Assembly: GCA_021793945.1 (NCBI GenBank)
Contig: JAJYRT010000107.1
Coordinates: forward strand, 1-6,364
Direction: 5' to 3'
Length of the DNA: 6,364 nt
DNA from: Thermoplasmata archaeon
GTDB taxonomy: Archaea; Thermoplasmatota; Thermoplasmata; Thermoplasmatales; Thermoplasmataceae
Shown: positions 4,559-6,364 of the stretch, one piece after another
Layout of the letters: every line of letters starts with the position of its first letter
How positions within the stretch are numbered: the first letter of the stretch is position 1
Notes under the pieces: model-generated
Seen by the model: the letters and a program-made list of their open reading frames with translations, nothing else
What the model was told of the DNA's origin: nothing
Database searches by the model: none
Program-made: the position numbers and the translations under genes

Positions 4559-4725
4559 CAAAAATGGAGAAACCCCTTTACATCGGTTATTACAGGTTCG
4601 AATCATAAAGTGGAAAAAGAGTGTATAACTCAAAACATTTTTCCAATTCAAAGTAATTAGCCAACCCTCTGAAATAGCTATTTTTCGCATAATAGCTAAG
4701 TCATCACGGTTAAAAGACCTACATC

Positions 4726-4736
4726 AATTTATAAAT
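4726..4736 (+). promoter_or_regulatory. TATA-like element before the sulfur cluster
   Basis: AATTTATAAAT is the best TATA match before the DsrE-family gene, but its centre is only about 14 nt from the ATG at 4745, closer than the usual 23-27 nt. Either initiation uses the weaker TTAAAAG at 4710-4716, which would give an almost leaderless mRNA, or the start codon needs revision. The next in-frame ATG, at 4772, would remove the first beta strand. Confidence 0.35.
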
Positions 4737-4744
4737 GTGATCTT

Positions 4745-5164
4745 ATGCCTAAAAAGGGTATCAGCTTCATTATGTTTTCAGGAACTGCGGACAAATTTAT
4801 TCCGCTTGGTGTCCTGACTCAGTCTGCTGTTAATCTGGAGATGCCTGTCTCTATTTTTGTTACTGGATGGGCCATTACGGCATTCACTAAAGGCGGAAAA
4901 GAGAAAGTAAACAGAATGCCAAAAGAATTTGAGGACATGGCCCCGATGCTGGTACAGGGACTGAAAGATATAAAGGCCCCATCCTGGTATGAAATGCTCA
5001 AGGAAGCAAAGGAAATTGGCGACGTCAAGGTGTATTTGTGTTCAATGATGTCCCAGGCTTTGAAGATTGACACGAAAAATGGGCTTGATCCAATTGTAGA
5101 TGACGTGGTTGGGGCCGCGGCTTTCCTTCAGATGTCAGAAGGGAATGACAAGGTCATGATTTGA
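4745..5164 (+). CDS. DsrE/DsrF-like family protein (sulfur-relay type)
   Basis: This 139-residue soluble alpha/beta protein of the DsrE-like family is a group that binds or transfers sulfane sulfur or thiosulfate with TusA partners. The first strand and turn ISFIMFSGTADK (6-17), helix, then PVSIFVTGWAITAF (34-47) are the typical core. Cys99, in VKVYLCSMMSQALKID, is the family's conserved cysteine position and the protein's only Cys. VDDVVGAAAFLQM (about 119-131) matches the usual closing VVGAATFL-type segment. I keep the ATG at 4745 because the first beta strand starts at residue 6. No clear ribosome site precedes it, consistent with a short or absent leader. Its stop overlaps the ribosome site of the TusA gene. 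Role inferred: cytoplasmic sulfur or thiosulfate carrier working with TusA and the flavoprotein. Confidence 0.9.
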   Translation: MPKKGISFIMFSGTADKFIPLGVLTQSAVNLEMPVSIFVTGWAITAFTKGGKEKVNRMPKEFEDMAPMLVQGLKDIKAPSWYEMLKEAKEIGDVKVYLCSMMSQALKIDTKNGLDPIVDDVVGAAAFLQMSEGNDKVMI

Positions 5165-5172
5165 GGAAGAAC

Positions 5173-5409
5173 ATGACAAAAACTGTAGTGGATAGCAGAG
5201 GAACAGCCTGTCCTGGCCCGATTACCGATCTAATAAGGGCGTACAGAAAATCAGCAAATGGAGATATAATTGAACTTCTCGCCACGGACCCAGGAGTGAG
5301 GGCTGATTCCAAGGCCTGGTGTGAAAGGACAAACAACGAACTCATTAGCATGGAGGAAAAAGACGGAATATTCACTGTAGAAATAAGAATAAGTGGAAAA
5401 AAAGGGTAA
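5173..5409 (+). CDS. tusA: TusA-family sulfur carrier protein
   Basis: This 78-residue protein of the TusA/SirA-like fold carries persulfide sulfur on its conserved N-terminal Cys. The hallmark CPGP is at residues 13-16 in DSRGTACPGP, and helix 1 follows (ITDLIRAYRK). DPGVRADSKAWCERTNNEL (39-57) matches the family's DPG...D...W segment and holds a second Cys at 50. The frame is open from a TTG at 5161, but the ATG at 5173 is preceded by GAGG (5163-5166) at 6 nt and gives a family-length protein, so I choose it. The ribosome site overlaps the stop of the DsrE-family gene (5162-5164), which suggests coupled translation. It probably accepts sulfane sulfur from DsrE or the SQR-like enzyme, for oxidation or for tRNA/cofactor thiolation; the neighbours favour sulfur oxidation. 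Confidence 0.94.
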   Translation: MTKTVVDSRGTACPGPITDLIRAYRKSANGDIIELLATDPGVRADSKAWCERTNNELISMEEKDGIFTVEIRISGKKG

Positions 5410-5442
5410 TTGGAATTTATTTTATGATAGATGGTGAATGAA

Positions 5443-6364
5443 ATGAAAAGTATCGCGGTTGTGGGAGGAGGAGCAGGTGGGTTGATTTTTGCCAATACAA
5501 TGGCAAAAGAAATGTCTGATGATATCAGATCCGGAAGGCTCAAAATCAGGATCTTTGATGGATCAGTATATCATGAGTTTCAGCCAGGGTACCTCTCAGT
5601 TGCCTTTAAGGGAAAGAATCCAGCAACTATGAGAAAATACCTTTCAGAACTTGTTCTTCCAGACGTTGAACTGATCCCAGAGAATTGCTCCAGGGTAGAC
5701 ATTGACAACAAATACGTTGTAACGGAGAAGACCGGTAAGAAGTTTGGATTTGATGAGGTGATCATAGCCACCGGTTCCAGACCGGACTACAGCCAGATAC
5801 CTGGCCTGTCCCAGGCAAACCACGATTTCCATACAAGTGCCAGTGCTTCGGCAGAACTATTCAAAAGACTGGAAAAGATAAGATGGGGCAGAATTGTTAC
5901 AGGCATAGCAGGATTACCATACAAATGTCCTCCCTCCCCAAATGAAAGTGCATTCCTTCTGGAAGAATATTTCGTGAGGAAAAAGTTAAGAAAAGATGTT
6001 AAAATAACTTTCATCACACCGTTCCTAAGGAGTTATTCCAATGAAACTGTGAACAGTGTCATTGAACCCATGTTGAAAGAACGTAACATTGAGATTATTA
6101 CGGGTTTCAATCTGGAGAGTGTGGACCCGGAGAAGGAGCTTCTCACATCTATGGAAGGAGAGTCTGTTCCTTATGACACTCTCCTGCTGGTGCCACCGCA
6201 TTCTGGTGCCCCTATTTTCAAAGGTGTGGAATATGCTGATGAGGATGGATGGATCAAGACCGATAAATATGATCTCCATGTGGCAGACTACGAAAATGCC
6301 TTTGCAATAGGTGATGCGACCAACCTCCCAATATCAAAGGCAGGTGTTGAAGCCCATTTGGAAG
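5443..6364 (+). CDS. SQR-like FAD/NAD(P)-family flavoprotein (sulfide:quinone oxidoreductase related), 3' end outside window
   Basis: 307 codons are visible, open to the window edge. The FAD-binding fold starts at once: AVVGGGAGG (5-13), IRIFDGSVYHEFQPGYLSVA (35-54), then IIATGSRPDY (107-116) and the second FAD motif AFAIGDATNLPISKAGVEAH (286-305). This order and the F.PGYL and LPISKAG blocks resemble SQR and flavocytochrome c flavoproteins more than NADH dehydrogenase-2. Cys162, in LPYKCPPSPNESAF, is the likely redox-active cysteine; Cys82 is the only other one seen, and any third lies beyond the window. Predicted role: oxidation of sulfide to sulfane sulfur or polysulfide, passing electrons to quinone at the cytoplasmic membrane face. 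The ATG at 5443 has GGTGA at 5433-5437; an in-frame ATG at 5431 lacks one. The gap to tusA is 33 bp, so an operon is likely. Confidence 0.88.
   Translation, partial: MKSIAVVGGGAGGLIFANTMAKEMSDDIRSGRLKIRIFDGSVYHEFQPGYLSVAFKGKNPATMRKYLSELVLPDVELIPENCSRVDIDNKYVVTEKTGKKFGFDEVIIATGSRPDYSQIPGLSQANHDFHTSASASAELFKRLEKIRWGRIVTGIAGLPYKCPPSPNESAFLLEEYFVRKKLRKDVKITFITPFLRSYSNETVNSVIEPMLKERNIEIITGFNLESVDPEKELLTSMEGESVPYDTLLLVPPHSGAPIFKGVEYADEDGWIKTDKYDLHVADYENAFAIGDATNLPISKAGVEAHLE

Noticed and set aside
4427..4690. 87-codon minus-strand open frame with a segment reading ARDGIRTHELLRDRI
   Set aside because: It is the antisense of tRNA-Leu; such peptides are well-known spurious translations of tRNA genes.
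1..6364. CRISPR array, transposase or integrase
   Set aside because: No regularly spaced repeats, no DDE or tyrosine/serine recombinase motifs and no insertion-sequence ends were seen on either strand.

Overview
The window looks like chromosomal DNA of an archaeon, most likely Thermoplasmatales or a close acidophilic relative. The evidence is archaeal TATA boxes close to start codons, a type II tRNA-Leu with no encoded CCA, GTG and TTG starts backed by GGAGG-type ribosome sites, moderately AT-rich DNA, and the gene families present. The assignment to order rests on general resemblance and was not searched.

Left part (1-1940): on the minus strand, an ABC-2 type exporter operon, with the ATPase (83-1003) followed by the first 26 codons of its membrane subunit (1-78, running off the window). 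Divergent from it is a peroxiredoxin of the archaeal Prx6-like type (1242-1940) that has only one cysteine. A hairpin plus T7 terminator candidate follows the peroxiredoxin.

Middle part (1941-4544): a gene-poor stretch, then an unusual arrangement. A complete tRNA-Leu(UAA) gene (4460-4544) has a second, broken copy 1958 bp upstream. That copy keeps the promoter and the 5' 32 nt of the tRNA (2502-2533) and stops inside the anticodon stem. The two copies form a 119-bp direct repeat (109 of 119 identical). Between them lie a VapBC toxin-antitoxin pair (minus strand, 2599-3260) and a small VOC/glyoxalase-fold protein (3674-4066). This looks like a small accessory island, or a tandem duplication with later loss, at a tRNA gene. 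The broken copy's promoter points at the 3' end of vapC.

Right part (4745-6364): a co-directional cluster of a DsrE-family protein, a TusA-type sulfur carrier and an SQR-like FAD flavoprotein (3' end beyond the window). DsrE and TusA are probably co-translated, because the TusA ribosome site overlaps the DsrE stop. Together they suggest sulfide or sulfane-sulfur oxidation and persulfide relay: the flavoprotein would oxidise sulfide at the membrane, and DsrE/TusA would carry bound sulfane sulfur in the cytoplasm.

The best candidate for something undescribed is the tRNA-Leu half-gene with its intact promoter next to vapBC. VapC toxins are commonly tRNA-directed RNases, so a transcribed tRNA 5' half could be a decoy or antisense RNA. 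It could equally be a dead scar of integration. The sequence alone does not decide this.
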